A stretch of DNA of 64,000 nucleotides from positions 1 to 64,000 of IMG/VR virus record IMGVR_UViG_3300046642_000350. One strand, written 5' to 3'. Each line of letters opens with the position of its first letter. Position 1 is the stretch's first letter. Shown here one piece after another: positions 42,777-51,547 of this stretch. Source of the DNA: a virus. Below the pieces are notes generated by a model that was given only the letters and a program-made list of their open reading frames with translations, did not search any database and was not told the origin of the DNA. Both the position numbers and the translations under genes were made by a program.

Positions 42777-44749
42777 ACGAAATTCCAAACCTCGTCGGGT
42801 CGCACCGTCGCCATGCGGGCTTCCTCGTCCTTGTACCCATATGAGATCATAAGATTCCCTTGGTTCCAGCACATACCGCCTACGAACTCGATACCCCGCT
42901 CGTGAAAGAAGAACGGCAGGGAGAACTTGGCGGTCTTGAATTCCTCGTCATACCAGACGAACCGATGGATGTAGTACCGAACAGCCTTACCCTGAAAATG
43001 CCGGGCCTCGTGCGTGATCGCAAGCCAGCCATCGTGGAACGGGATAAGTTGCGACGACCCACTGACGTTGTCGGTGGCAACGCCGAGGTCGTGCTTCCGC
43101 ACCGTAACACCGTTCGTATCCACAACCTCCCCCGGGCGCCACATGAAGTGTATGCCGCTCGGCAAAACGACAGGAGCCCAGTTCTTCTCGGTCTGGCGCG
43201 GCATGCGGAGCATGCGCTTCATGTCAGTGTGTACAAACCCGTTCTCGCTGGGCAGCAAGCGGGTTAACACTTGCTCGCAATTACCGTCAGCGTGGAGTTG
43301 CCGCACCGTGGACGACGACCACAGCAGCCCGTCCCAGTGTATCAGCCGCATGTCCTCGAAGCCGATAACGAGCGGCCACTCACAGGGCATATTGGGCGGG
43401 TTAAACACTTCCGCCGGGTGCCCCCACCCATGAAGGCCCATGGACATGATAAAGTTGCGTGTATTTATGGGGTTTTCCCCGTTCGCCGTCCCGTCCGTGC
43501 CCCGGATCAGGTACCGCCCTTCTTCGTCAATCCGGTAGTTCACGCACCGGATATTCACCACAGGGTACCCGTTGGCCGAAGTAACGCTGGGGTTCATCGC
43601 GATCCAGTTTTCGGGCGGCTCGAACGGGATACGCTCCCACCGAAACGACGGGCAGAAATGCGAAAGCGGCTCCAGGTAGTGAATGATATTGTCGCGGGCC
43701 CCATGCTTTACCCAGTCATACGGCCCCTTGTTCATCATCAGTTCGCCGCACGTGTCATACCCAATCTGCTTCTTACCCTCCACGTAGAAGGCAGAGATAG
43801 AAACTTCCTCCTTCACCCCAACATCGTAAACGAAGTTATTGACGAACAACGCATCCTTAGACAACGGCGTATCAACCGCCAACATGGCCGCCGTCATCGC
43901 CAGCCAGTTCCTCCCTTTCTCACGACAGTCCTTCGACAGGTCGTACATCGACTCGGCACGGGAGGGGCGCATGTCGTGGGCGAGCAACAGGTTACCAATA
44001 AACCCCGCATCGTCCCCCAGGTCCTTCAAACAATGGGCGTAGCACAGTTGTGCGTTCCACACCTCCTCATCCCAGCCCCCCGCCGCCACCCGCTTCTTGT
44101 ACCACTCGGCAGCAGAGGCATACTCACCGGCGTCCCGGTATGACTGCGCCAGATAGAACATGGCGCGTTCGTTCTTCGGGTCCTTCTCCAGATCGCCAAG
44201 CAGGAGTCGGATGTCGCGCTTGAACTTGTCGGGCCGGTTTGAACCGTCGGCGTGATCCTTGAAGTACGCCACCTCTTCCGGGATCAGGCCGGCTGTCGCG
44301 ATATCAAGATATTCGTGGGTTGCTCCACGGTAGCCCCCGGTAACACCGGAATGTATAAGCCTGCGGTTCTGATAATGGGTAGTCCCGGCAACCTGGTACA
44401 TATCATAGCTAGGGCCGTCGCGGCTCGCCATGAACTTGTCTCTGTCAAGGACGACAAGCTCCATGTCAGCGTCCATGAGAAGGAAGTAATCAGCCGGGTG
44501 CAGCAGAGAAAAAACTCTGGCGCAATCAAGGGCTGCATTACGAGCCTGCGACCAGTCTTCAAAGGGCGCTACACCCACCACACAAGGCAGATCATGGGTT
44601 CGAGCAAAACATTCAATCTCCGCTCTTGTATTATCAGAACTTCCTGTATCTACGACCGCAATACTCGTAATATACGGTAATGCGCTCTTAAGCATGCGTT
44701 CTATGCGTGCAGCCTCGTTCTTAACGATACAATTCAACATCAGGCGCAT
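42761..44749 (-). CDS. Fusion: GT2 glycosyltransferase, TPR segment and GH130-like propeller
   Basis: A 662-residue protein. Residues 1-110 show the GT2 fold: NCIVKNEAARIERML, VVDTGSSDNT and LLMDADMEL (DxD). Residues about 185-280 have helix pairs like TPRs (NERAMFYLAQSYRDAGEYAS). Residues about 330-660 resemble the GH130 mannoside-phosphorylase propeller: VIGFEDMRLIHWDGLLWSSS and FHERGIEFVGGMCWNQGNLM. The combination suggests glycan synthesis or modification in one chain. It is preceded by a terminator hairpin. Confidence 0.8.
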   Translation of the reverse strand: MRLMLNCIVKNEAARIERMLKSALPYITSIAVVDTGSSDNTRAEIECFARTHDLPCVVGVAPFEDWSQARNAALDCARVFSLLHPADYFLLMDADMELVVLDRDKFMASRDGPSYDMYQVAGTTHYQNRRLIHSGVTGGYRGATHEYLDIATAGLIPEEVAYFKDHADGSNRPDKFKRDIRLLLGDLEKDPKNERAMFYLAQSYRDAGEYASAAEWYKKRVAAGGWDEEVWNAQLCYAHCLKDLGDDAGFIGNLLLAHDMRPSRAESMYDLSKDCREKGRNWLAMTAAMLAVDTPLSKDALFVNNFVYDVGVKEEVSISAFYVEGKKQIGYDTCGELMMNKGPYDWVKHGARDNIIHYLEPLSHFCPSFRWERIPFEPPENWIAMNPSVTSANGYPVVNIRCVNYRIDEEGRYLIRGTDGTANGENPINTRNFIMSMGLHGWGHPAEVFNPPNMPCEWPLVIGFEDMRLIHWDGLLWSSSTVRQLHADGNCEQVLTRLLPSENGFVHTDMKRMLRMPRQTEKNWAPVVLPSGIHFMWRPGEVVDTNGVTVRKHDLGVATDNVSGSSQLIPFHDGWLAITHEARHFQGKAVRYYIHRFVWYDEEFKTAKFSLPFFFHERGIEFVGGMCWNQGNLMISYGYKDEEARMATVRPDEVWNFVCRKK

Positions 44750-44765
44750 GAGGTCACCAATGAGA

Positions 44766-44787
44766 AGGGGCCGCTTTCACGGCCCCT
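44766..44787 (-). terminator. Hairpin terminator before GT2-fusion gene
   Basis: AGGGGCCG and CGGCCCCT form a perfect 8-bp stem with a six-base loop. It lies 32 bases after the stop of the collagen-like gene at 44819. There is no strong T-run on the minus strand, so termination may be partial, allowing lower expression of the glycan enzymes. Confidence 0.7.
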
Positions 44788-44818
44788 AATAACGCAACTA
44801 AAGCAACTATGTCAATCC

Positions 44819-45565
44819 CTAGTAAAAACCGGTAGCGCCGTACAAACCTGCGGAAAATGTAATAACGCCGTGGTTAATCCACATCGCCCCTTTAACTTGA
44901 GGGTCGGTGGTGGGTGCAACATAGATAGTGTTCTGGATCGGGCCGATGGGGCCCTGCGGTCCCATGTACAGGTACCCGCCAGAGTTGCCCGATCCACCAG
45001 TCCCAATCGTGGGTTGCTGGGTGACATATCCACCGGTCGGACCAGTTTTCCCGGTCGGACCCGAACAGCCTGTATTGCCAAAGGTACCGGTCAAACCGGT
45101 CGGACCAGTGGGACCAGTCGTACCAGTCGCGGTCGGATTTGCGCCCGCCGCACCAGCGGGGCCGGGAACCGTCGGGCTACCAAGATACCCAGTGCCACCG
45201 GTGATACCTGTGTATCCCGTATAACCAGACGGGCCAGTCATTCCCTGGGGCCCAGTCAGTCCGGCATAACCAACAGGCCCGGCAGCGCCCCTAATCCCAC
45301 CTGCGGGACCCGTAGGACCCATGAACTGAAACGAACCGGTCCAACCGCCTGTCCCAGCGGTAGAAACCTGGGTAACGAAAACCCGCGTTCCACCCGTCGG
45401 GCCAGTAGGGCCAGTCGTGGACCCGCCGCCGGCAGGGCCGGTGTTTCCGGTTGGACCTGTCGCGCTGCCCTCGTTAAGGACCTGCGCGCAGTACGCGAGC
45501 ACCTGAGGAATGGTGTTGTCGTCGTACGTGTCAGGAAGCGGAGGGTCAATCGGGAATGTGGCCAT
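44819..45565 (-). CDS. Collagen-like fibre protein 3 of the tandem trio
   Basis: A 248-residue protein. The N-terminus [20 protein letters not shown] is related to the heads of the next two genes. Two collagen segments (GPTG, GNTG repeats) flank a short beta segment with [15 protein letters not shown], and a second such segment with [13 protein letters not shown] occurs later. The C-terminus [20 protein letters not shown] is shared with the paralogues. It should be a virion fibre or decoration protein. Confidence 0.75.
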   Translation of the reverse strand: MATFPIDPPLPDTYDDNTIPQVLAYCAQVLNEGSATGPTGNTGPAGGGSTTGPTGPTGGTRVFVTQVSTAGTGGWTGSFQFMGPTGPAGGIRGAAGPVGYAGLTGPQGMTGPSGYTGYTGITGGTGYLGSPTVPGPAGAAGANPTATGTTGPTGPTGLTGTFGNTGCSGPTGKTGPTGGYVTQQPTIGTGGSGNSGGYLYMGPQGPIGPIQNTIYVAPTTDPQVKGAMWINHGVITFSAGLYGATGFY

Positions 45566-45566
45566 C

Positions 45567-46145
45567 TTATCCTGCCGAAACGGTTAGAGTGCCAGCGTTC
45601 GACCAAATCTGATTAACAACGTGCGGGTCAGAGGTCGGCGGCTTAAACACGAAAAAGGACACCCCGGTCGGCCCCGTAATACCAGTTAGACCAGGAGCAC
45701 CGGCCGGCCCGGAGGAACCGGTCGGGCCGCGCGCCCCCGTGACACCCGTGGGGCCGGTCGGACCTGTTTTACCTGTCGTCCCGCCTATCGCACCGGCAGG
45801 GCCGGTCGGGCCGGTAGAAGTACCTGCTACCGGCGTTCCACCGGTCGGGCCGGTCGGGCCGGTAACCGTGGGGCCAGGGGCACCAGCTGGACCAGTTGGG
45901 CCGGTCGCGCCGGTAGACCCGGTACCGCCAGCAACGCCCTGAGCGCCGCCAGACGACCCTGTGGGTCCTGTTACCGTTCCCGTAGGTCCGGTCGCACCCG
46001 CAACCCCGCCAGGGGCACCAGCGGGGCCGGTGTTACCGGTGGCCCCGCTATAAGTTCCAGCATTGATTTCGTCCACGACCTGCTTAAGGATCGGGCCGAT
46101 CATATTTGGGTCGTAGTGCGGGGAGACTAGAATATTACGGGCCAT
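45567..46145 (-). CDS. Collagen-like fibre protein 2 of the tandem trio
   Basis: A 192-residue protein behind AAGGTGGCAGC. Head [20 protein letters not shown], about 115 residues of G-X-Y repeats, and end [20 protein letters not shown]. Head and tail align with those of the neighbouring 46,155 and 44,819 genes, so the three arose by tandem duplication. The DP-x-V-W tail is probably the virion anchor or trimerisation part. Confidence 0.75.
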   Translation of the reverse strand: MARNILVSPHYDPNMIGPILKQVVDEINAGTYSGATGNTGPAGAPGGVAGATGPTGTVTGPTGSSGGAQGVAGGTGSTGATGPTGPAGAPGPTVTGPTGPTGGTPVAGTSTGPTGPAGAIGGTTGKTGPTGPTGVTGARGPTGSSGPAGAPGLTGITGPTGVSFFVFKPPTSDPHVVNQIWSNAGTLTVSAG

Positions 46146-46154
46146 GCTGCCACC

Positions 46155-46733
46155 TTACCCCGTCGAAACTTTAGGAGTGCCTGCGTCGTTCCAAGCCAGC
46201 CCGGAAACGTGCGGATCAGACGTAGGCGCGATAAACAACGTAACAACCGTCCCACTAGGGCCGGTCGGGCCGGTCGGGCCATAGGGCCCCACGACACCGT
46301 CAGCGCCAGTGACACCAGTCGGGCCAGTCGGGCCCGTGTTACCCGTATTACCGAACCAACCCGTCGTACCAGTGGCCGCACCAGCGGGGCCGGTATTACC
46401 CGTCACACCGTTATAGGGGCCAGTCGGGCCGAGCGCACCAACAGGGCCGGTATTGCCAGTCGGGCCGGTATTGCCGGTCGGCCCAGTCATTACGCTATAG
46501 CCCTGCGGTCCGCGCGGGCCGTCTGGACCTGTATTTACACCCGTCGGTCCGGTCGGACCCGTGGGGCCAGGAGCACCGGCAGGGCCAGTGGTTCCGGTCG
46601 TCTGGCCGGTAGCACCTGTGTTACCAGTGGGATAATTCGCAGCGCCAGTAGCACCAGCAAGTGCCTCAACCACGAGCTTAAGCGTCGGACCGATCTTGTT
46701 GCGGTCATAGTTGGTGCTGGAAAGTATCGCCAT
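46155..46733 (-). CDS. Collagen-like fibre protein 1 of the tandem trio
   Basis: A 192-residue protein with AAAGGGCCTGCC before the ATG. Head [23 protein letters not shown] repeats to about residue 155, and end [20 protein letters not shown]. It follows the sulfotransferase gene directly and is paralogous to the next two genes. Confidence 0.75.
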   Translation of the reverse strand: MAILSSTNYDRNKIGPTLKLVVEALAGATGAANYPTGNTGATGQTTGTTGPAGAPGPTGPTGPTGVNTGPDGPRGPQGYSVMTGPTGNTGPTGNTGPVGALGPTGPYNGVTGNTGPAGAATGTTGWFGNTGNTGPTGPTGVTGADGVVGPYGPTGPTGPSGTVVTLFIAPTSDPHVSGLAWNDAGTPKVSTG

Positions 46734-46762
46734 GGCAGGCCCTTTGAATAGTCACGCCGACA

Positions 46763-47566
46763 TTATGTCGGAGGGGTTACGACTTCGTTACCAAGCCAAA
46801 ACGGCTTCGGCAGCGACTGCCAAATATCCGGCGGGAGTATGGTCGGGCGGTCCACGTATTCAACTTTTGGCTTCAAGGTATGCATGCCAGGAGTTGAAAG
46901 TTCCTTATCAAACTGTTCTGACCCCGGAACCTGCTGAATAGCGTCAAACTGATAGTTGTGGGCGGGTAGATCGAGGGAAGCGGTCAAGTCATCCATAATT
47001 GCCTGCGGGAACCGTGCCAGGTCGTCGTAATTCACGAAAACGAGCCTGTCGGCATGAGGGCCATAATAAGCAGACCGAAGTGCGTTCAGTGCGTACCCAA
47101 GAACGCCAGTACCGCACATAACCTCGGATACTCGGTCGTAAACCGTAGTATTGGTCCGCGAACCATAGACCACACTAAGGTCCATAGGGTTGGCTTGGAA
47201 CAACTGCTCGAAGCTGTCCACAATCGCGGCAGGGGGGCGGACGCAGCATACTATCTTGCACTCTGGGAATAGGTTGGCAAGGAGGGCGATATTGGCTGTC
47301 CAACGGCGGTTATTATCTAAAATAACACTACCGCGCTGATGATCCTTGTAGTAGTTTGTAAATAAGCCACACAGCATATCGTGGCGTTGCTTCTCAGTTA
47401 TAAAACTCCTCGACTCATTACTTGGCCCCATTGCCCATAACCCCTCTACTACAATATGCCCGAGCGGGGATGCTATAGAAGAATAACAAGCTGGGTTCTG
47501 GTTCAGGATAGACGCGAGGAGCGTGGAACCGGCACGGGGGAGGCCGCTGATAAAGTGATGTCTCAA
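46763..47566 (-). CDS. PAPS-dependent sulfotransferase
   Basis: A 267-residue enzyme. The 5'-phosphosulfate loop FISGLPRAGSTLLASILNQN is diagnostic, and the later CVRPPAAIVDSFEQLF matches the 3'-phosphate binding region. Sulfotransferases move sulfate from PAPS to a hydroxyl or amine of carbohydrate or protein. The start is probably TTG overlapping the portal stop (TTGA). Placement between portal and three collagen-like genes suggests the acceptor is a virion protein or its glycan; this is inference. Such genes are rare in phages. Confidence 0.87.
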   Translation of the reverse strand: MRHHFISGLPRAGSTLLASILNQNPACYSSIASPLGHIVVEGLWAMGPSNESRSFITEKQRHDMLCGLFTNYYKDHQRGSVILDNNRRWTANIALLANLFPECKIVCCVRPPAAIVDSFEQLFQANPMDLSVVYGSRTNTTVYDRVSEVMCGTGVLGYALNALRSAYYGPHADRLVFVNYDDLARFPQAIMDDLTASLDLPAHNYQFDAIQQVPGSEQFDKELSTPGMHTLKPKVEYVDRPTILPPDIWQSLPKPFWLGNEVVTPPT

Positions 47567-49854
47567 CCGCCTATACCTGCACTAATAGGTTTCGCCCCCG
47601 CCCCAGGCTGAGAGCCAACCAGGTGAGTTTGTGGGCCCCCTTGACCTTGAAGGGGGCCCTGTTTCGTGCCCTGGCCCACAGCGGCATCTTGCGAGCCACT
47701 ACCGTTAGGTTGGCCACCCGTACCGGGCAAAGTGCCAATGTGCGTGGGCATGCCTTCAGGCATTCCTATCTGAGCAGCAATCTCGCCGGCTGTCAACTCC
47801 TTCGTTATCGTCTGGATACCAGCCTCCACGCCTCTAGCCACGCCCTTCTGGACCTGTTCCATGACTGGTCCCTGAGCCTGTTGCTGCTGTTCGGCCTTCT
47901 GCATCTGCTCAAGCTGGTCGTCGGAGGGCACAACTTCTTCGCCGTTGAGGCCGATGGTCTGGGACACGGCACGGAGCACGGCACCGCGCCCCTTGATCCC
48001 CACGATCTTCTGGTCGGTCGGGTTCATGGTGGCCTGCAAGAACTCGATCTGCCGCTGGCGGATCGTCTCCCGCTGGATCGCCACGTTGACGCCCAGGACG
48101 CTGATGCTCTCCTCCCCGGTCAGAATACCGGTAGTGTCGGTGAGCAGGATCAGGTCAGATAGTTGGAGAAGCGCGGGTTCGATTACATCGCGGTCGATGT
48201 TAGCCGAAACGCTCTGCAAAATCTTTGAGGCGTTACCCATCAGCATAGCCAGACCGCTGGCTGTCCGTCCGGCACCGCCGCTAGACCCTGACCCACCGAC
48301 ATATTTAGGGATGGCGCTTACGTCATCCGCAATCTCTACAAAGGACTGGTAGACCTTGATAAGTGAGTCCGAGTTGCTGGTCGGCATGAAAAACGAGATC
48401 GGCGGCTGGGCATTATTGCCCACCGGGTCGTTCCGTACATGCCACCGCTTCCACGGATACAGGTCGGCATTCGCTTCGTCCGGGGTTATCCGGTCGTCGT
48501 TGACGACAACCTGCGGACCCGACGATATCGAAAGGTTGTTGATAAGAGAGCGAAGCGTGGCGTTGGCGGCCTCCTGCATATCGGAGAGCAAATCCACAAG
48601 GGAATTGCCAACAGGGGTACCAGGAACCTTTTCAAAACTGGTAATGAAATACGGGTGCCGTTGGCGAGGGCTGGGCGATAAATGCGCTTTGATGACATGA
48701 GTTCCGATACACCAAACCTGTACGGAATAATCACGCAGCTCGTCAGGCACAGCAAGACCATAATCCTGAAGTATTCGGCCTTGGACATTCCCGTTGTACT
48801 CCATCATGGTGATCATGGCGGAGCGGTTCCAAGCCGGATTCTCCCGGCTCTCTAAGACCGCCCGCTCTGCGTCCGTCGTATCCCACGCATCGTATAGACC
48901 ACCACGGCCATACTCGTCCAGAACCGCCCGAATTTCATCCTGGTTGTAGCCGGGCAGGTCCAGGAGATCATTAAGCTCTCCACGCGTGATACGAAGTTTC
49001 TCAATAACTTCCGCATTCTCGATATCCGCCACCCCAGGAGTAAACCATAGGTCAAACGGGGACACCCGGTTCCACGTCAGGGTGGGCTTCATCTTGACGG
49101 ACGGCTGGCCGCCGCCCGGGGGCCACGTAACCGTGGGCACCACCTTAACCACAGGACCCTTGATAACCGCAAACGTGAATACCGGTAGATCAACCAAAAA
49201 TTCAGCGAGAGCGTGATAAAACCCGCCAGCGCGCAACATGTCCTCGATCTTGTCTTCGCTATCGCGGGCCTGCTGTTCCGCCTTCTTCTTTGCCGCATCC
49301 TCGGCACTCTCGATGAGAGTTGTCCGGCGCTGCTCCATGTCCCCACCGGAGGGCGGACGCCCCAGCGTCTGAGCCACCTGCTGGCCCTCCTGCTGGATAA
49401 GGGTATTGATTGACTGCATAATCTCCGGGGGAACGTCCGGGCTCGATGGCGGCCGGACGGCCCACGGGCGATCCTGGGACAGGTAAATGTCCCGCAGAAG
49501 GGACGACGCCGCCCGGCATTTCTGGGCGATCAAGCGGGCATAGATTTCGGACCCGCCAAACTTGCGGATTTCCTGGAGCCGGGTCTGGTCATACTGCCCG
49601 TTAAACGTGCGCAACGATTGAAGCAGGCGCTCGGACCACCCGGCGGCAGTATTCCGGTGGTTACGAAATATCTCGAACCGGCCTTTAATATAAGACGCTA
49701 ACTGGGCCGGGTCCTGGTCGGGAGCGGGCTGATTAGCCGCCGCCTTATCCTGGGCCTGCTGTTGCAGTTGTTGCTCTAAAGCAGCGGGGGGGACAACATT
49801 TATAACGCCCGCTTGGCCCAAACCGTCCATACTGGAAGCCCGTGTCGGATGCAC
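47563..49854 (-). CDS. Portal protein
   Basis: A 763-residue protein of the large podovirus (P22-like) portal type. It has WSERLLQSLRTFNGQYDQTR, then beta-rich wing (PFDLWFTPGVADIENAEVIE), a stem/helical region with YFITSFEKVPGTPVGNSLVD and long C-terminal helices (QQQAQGPVMEQVQKGVARGV) as in barrel-forming portals. It forms the dodecameric DNA channel and docks the terminase. GTG 49854 or ATG 49830 is the start. The divergent terminase operon shares its promoter region. Confidence 0.88.
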   Translation of the reverse strand: MHPTRASSMDGLGQAGVINVVPPAALEQQLQQQAQDKAAANQPAPDQDPAQLASYIKGRFEIFRNHRNTAAGWSERLLQSLRTFNGQYDQTRLQEIRKFGGSEIYARLIAQKCRAASSLLRDIYLSQDRPWAVRPPSSPDVPPEIMQSINTLIQQEGQQVAQTLGRPPSGGDMEQRRTTLIESAEDAAKKKAEQQARDSEDKIEDMLRAGGFYHALAEFLVDLPVFTFAVIKGPVVKVVPTVTWPPGGGQPSVKMKPTLTWNRVSPFDLWFTPGVADIENAEVIEKLRITRGELNDLLDLPGYNQDEIRAVLDEYGRGGLYDAWDTTDAERAVLESRENPAWNRSAMITMMEYNGNVQGRILQDYGLAVPDELRDYSVQVWCIGTHVIKAHLSPSPRQRHPYFITSFEKVPGTPVGNSLVDLLSDMQEAANATLRSLINNLSISSGPQVVVNDDRITPDEANADLYPWKRWHVRNDPVGNNAQPPISFFMPTSNSDSLIKVYQSFVEIADDVSAIPKYVGGSGSSGGAGRTASGLAMLMGNASKILQSVSANIDRDVIEPALLQLSDLILLTDTTGILTGEESISVLGVNVAIQRETIRQRQIEFLQATMNPTDQKIVGIKGRGAVLRAVSQTIGLNGEEVVPSDDQLEQMQKAEQQQQAQGPVMEQVQKGVARGVEAGIQTITKELTAGEIAAQIGMPEGMPTHIGTLPGTGGQPNGSGSQDAAVGQGTKQGPLQGQGGPQTHLVGSQPGAGAKPISAGIGG

Positions 49855-49883
49855 TTGTTACGCCACGGTATTCTAGGTAGAAT
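49855..49883 (+). promoter_or_regulatory. Sigma70-like promoter of the terminase operon with palindromic -10
   Basis: TTGTTA at 49855-49860, 17 bases, then TAGAAT at 49878-49883, 37 bases before the small terminase ATG. The -10 is part of the palindrome ATTCTAGGTAGAAT (49870-49883), which also gives a TAGAAT on the minus strand toward the portal. The minus-strand -35 is not clear. Confidence 0.75.
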
Positions 49884-49919
49884 AACAGATCGTTAACCCC
49901 TCTAGTATCAGGGTCATCT

Positions 49920-50444
49920 ATGACCGACGAACCCGAATCCATCGCTTTACCCGTCACCCTCCCGTCCCCCCCGGCCCAAATGCCCGAAGGGTGGACCATC
50001 CAGCGGGTGGCTGCGCTCGTGCGCGACTGCTCAACCAACATGTACGAGCTACCGTTCATCCTGAAGACCCACGGCCTGTCCCAGGCCCAGTACGACCGGC
50101 TGGCGGCCACGGAAGCGTTCCAGAATACCCTGACAAGTATGACCGCCGAATGGAACGCCATCGGCAATACTAAACAAAGGCTTGCATTAGAGAGTGCAAT
50201 CGCGCTAGAAGACGCACTACCTACGCTTGCGGCGCACCTCGGGAAGACACGGGACCCTACCCCCGCCGTAATTGAGCTAGCGAAATTGTTCGCAAAGATG
50301 TCAGGTGTCGGAGAGAATGCCCAGCAAAACGCCCCCACGGAAAAGTTCAAAATCGTCATTAACCTCGGTGCCGATACTGTTGCCTTCGACAAAACAAAAA
50401 CCATTGAGATACAGTCAGAGCCCACCGAAAATAGCACTATTTGA
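49920..50444 (+). CDS. Terminase small subunit (candidate)
   Basis: A 174-residue protein. Residues 25-75 contain an HTH-like helical region (GWTIQRVAALVRDCSTNMYE, PFILKTHGLSQAQYDRLAA) followed by helices (KQRLALESAIALEDALPTLA) that fit the DNA-binding plus oligomerisation layout of small terminases. It heads the operon that ends with the large terminase. The assignment rests on order and architecture. Confidence 0.65.
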   Translation: MTDEPESIALPVTLPSPPAQMPEGWTIQRVAALVRDCSTNMYELPFILKTHGLSQAQYDRLAATEAFQNTLTSMTAEWNAIGNTKQRLALESAIALEDALPTLAAHLGKTRDPTPAVIELAKLFAKMSGVGENAQQNAPTEKFKIVINLGADTVAFDKTKTIEIQSEPTENSTI

Positions 50445-51171
50445 TATCGAGACGGCGCCGTCACTAGGGTACTTCTGGGGGAAATTATGGGAAACTGATA
50501 TTATAAGCGTCCAGTCCCCCTGGTACATGCTCTCTTTCTCGTACAAATGGCTAGGCGAAAAAGCGATCTACACCAAGGCCCTCTGTGACTACCCGCTCTA
50601 CAAATCGAATTTAGAAAACGACTTCTTTCTGATTAAGGACCTGCACAAATTATTTGACGAAGCCGACATACTGATTGCGCACAACGGCGATAAGTTCGAC
50701 ATCAAGAAAGCGAACGCGCGTTTCATCCGCTACGGCATGAAGCCGCCGGCCCCCTGGAAGTCCATCGACACTTGCAAGGCGGCACGCAAGTACTTCTCCT
50801 TCGAAAGCAACAAACTAAACGATCTCGGGGTCTACCTCGGGGTCGGCAAGAAGATGGCGAATACCGGGTTCGACCTCTGGCGCCGTACTATGGCAGGGGA
50901 GCAAAAAGCCTGGAACCAAATGAAGCAGTACAACCGCCGAGACGTGCTGCTACTTGAACGGGTGTACGAGCACCTACGGCCCTACATGGCCACCCACCCG
51001 AACTTGGGGCTCTACCAGGATCGTCCCTGTTGTCCGGTCTGCCAGTCCATGGATGTGCAGCGGCGCGGGATCATCGTCTCAGCAGCGCGCAAGTACACAC
51101 GTTACCAGTGCCAGGGATGCGGCGCTTGGAACAAAGGCGAGGTGGTACCGAAAATGTTCCGTCATGTCTAA
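50404..51171 (+). CDS. DEDD-type exonuclease with C-terminal zinc finger
   Basis: A protein of about 255 residues if TTG 50404 starts it; a longer frame begins ATG 50305 inside the small terminase gene. The exonuclease core has IALFDIETAPS (D, E), AHNGDKFDIKKAN and NRRDVLLLERVY, the DnaQ/RNase T-like motifs. The C-terminus has CCPVCQSMDVQRR and QCQGCGAWNKG, a zinc ribbon. Such proteins sit beside terminases in many phages and may trim DNA ends or assist recombination. Confidence 0.8.
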   Translation: MRYSQSPPKIALFDIETAPSLGYFWGKLWETDIISVQSPWYMLSFSYKWLGEKAIYTKALCDYPLYKSNLENDFFLIKDLHKLFDEADILIAHNGDKFDIKKANARFIRYGMKPPAPWKSIDTCKAARKYFSFESNKLNDLGVYLGVGKKMANTGFDLWRRTMAGEQKAWNQMKQYNRRDVLLLERVYEHLRPYMATHPNLGLYQDRPCCPVCQSMDVQRRGIIVSAARKYTRYQCQGCGAWNKGEVVPKMFRHV

Positions 51172-51547
51172 CATAGCACCAGAAGAACGTGCCCGGCGTA
51201 AACGCGAAAGCCACCGTAAAGGCCAGGCGAAATGGCGGGCTAAAAACCCTGAGCGCGTTAAACAGAACCAACGCGCATGGTACGCCAAAAACCCTGGCAA
51301 GCATGCAGAGTACCGCCGCACACAATACTATCGTAACTCCTACAAAATGACAGTAGCTGAAGCTGAATCATTCAAGTCACAAGCGGGGGGTTGCGCAATA
51401 TGTTTATCAGATAAGAGGCTCGTAATAGACCACGACCACAAAACAAACACCATACGTGGAGTGCTTTGTGACAACTGCAATAAAGGAATAGGGTTATTGG
51501 GTGACACGCGAGAGGGGCTTTTGCGTGCGGTAGCTTATCTAAAATGA
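51164..51547 (+). CDS. Recombination endonuclease VII
   Basis: A 127-residue protein; ATG 51164 overlaps the exonuclease stop. A long charged helix leads to the endonuclease VII core CAICLSDKRLVIDHDHKTNT and RGVLCDNCNKGIGLLGD: CxxC...CxxC zinc and D-H-x-H catalytic motif. T4 endonuclease VII resolves branched DNA before packaging, which fits its place before the terminase. It overlaps the large terminase gene by ATGA. Confidence 0.9.
   Translation: MSNIAPEERARRKRESHRKGQAKWRAKNPERVKQNQRAWYAKNPGKHAEYRRTQYYRNSYKMTVAEAESFKSQAGGCAICLSDKRLVIDHDHKTNTIRGVLCDNCNKGIGLLGDTREGLLRAVAYLK

Noticed and set aside
45739-46751. Plus-strand collagen-like and Arg-rich frames opposite the tandem trio
   Set aside because: Antisense shadows of the three collagen genes; no initiation signals and wrong strand for the block.
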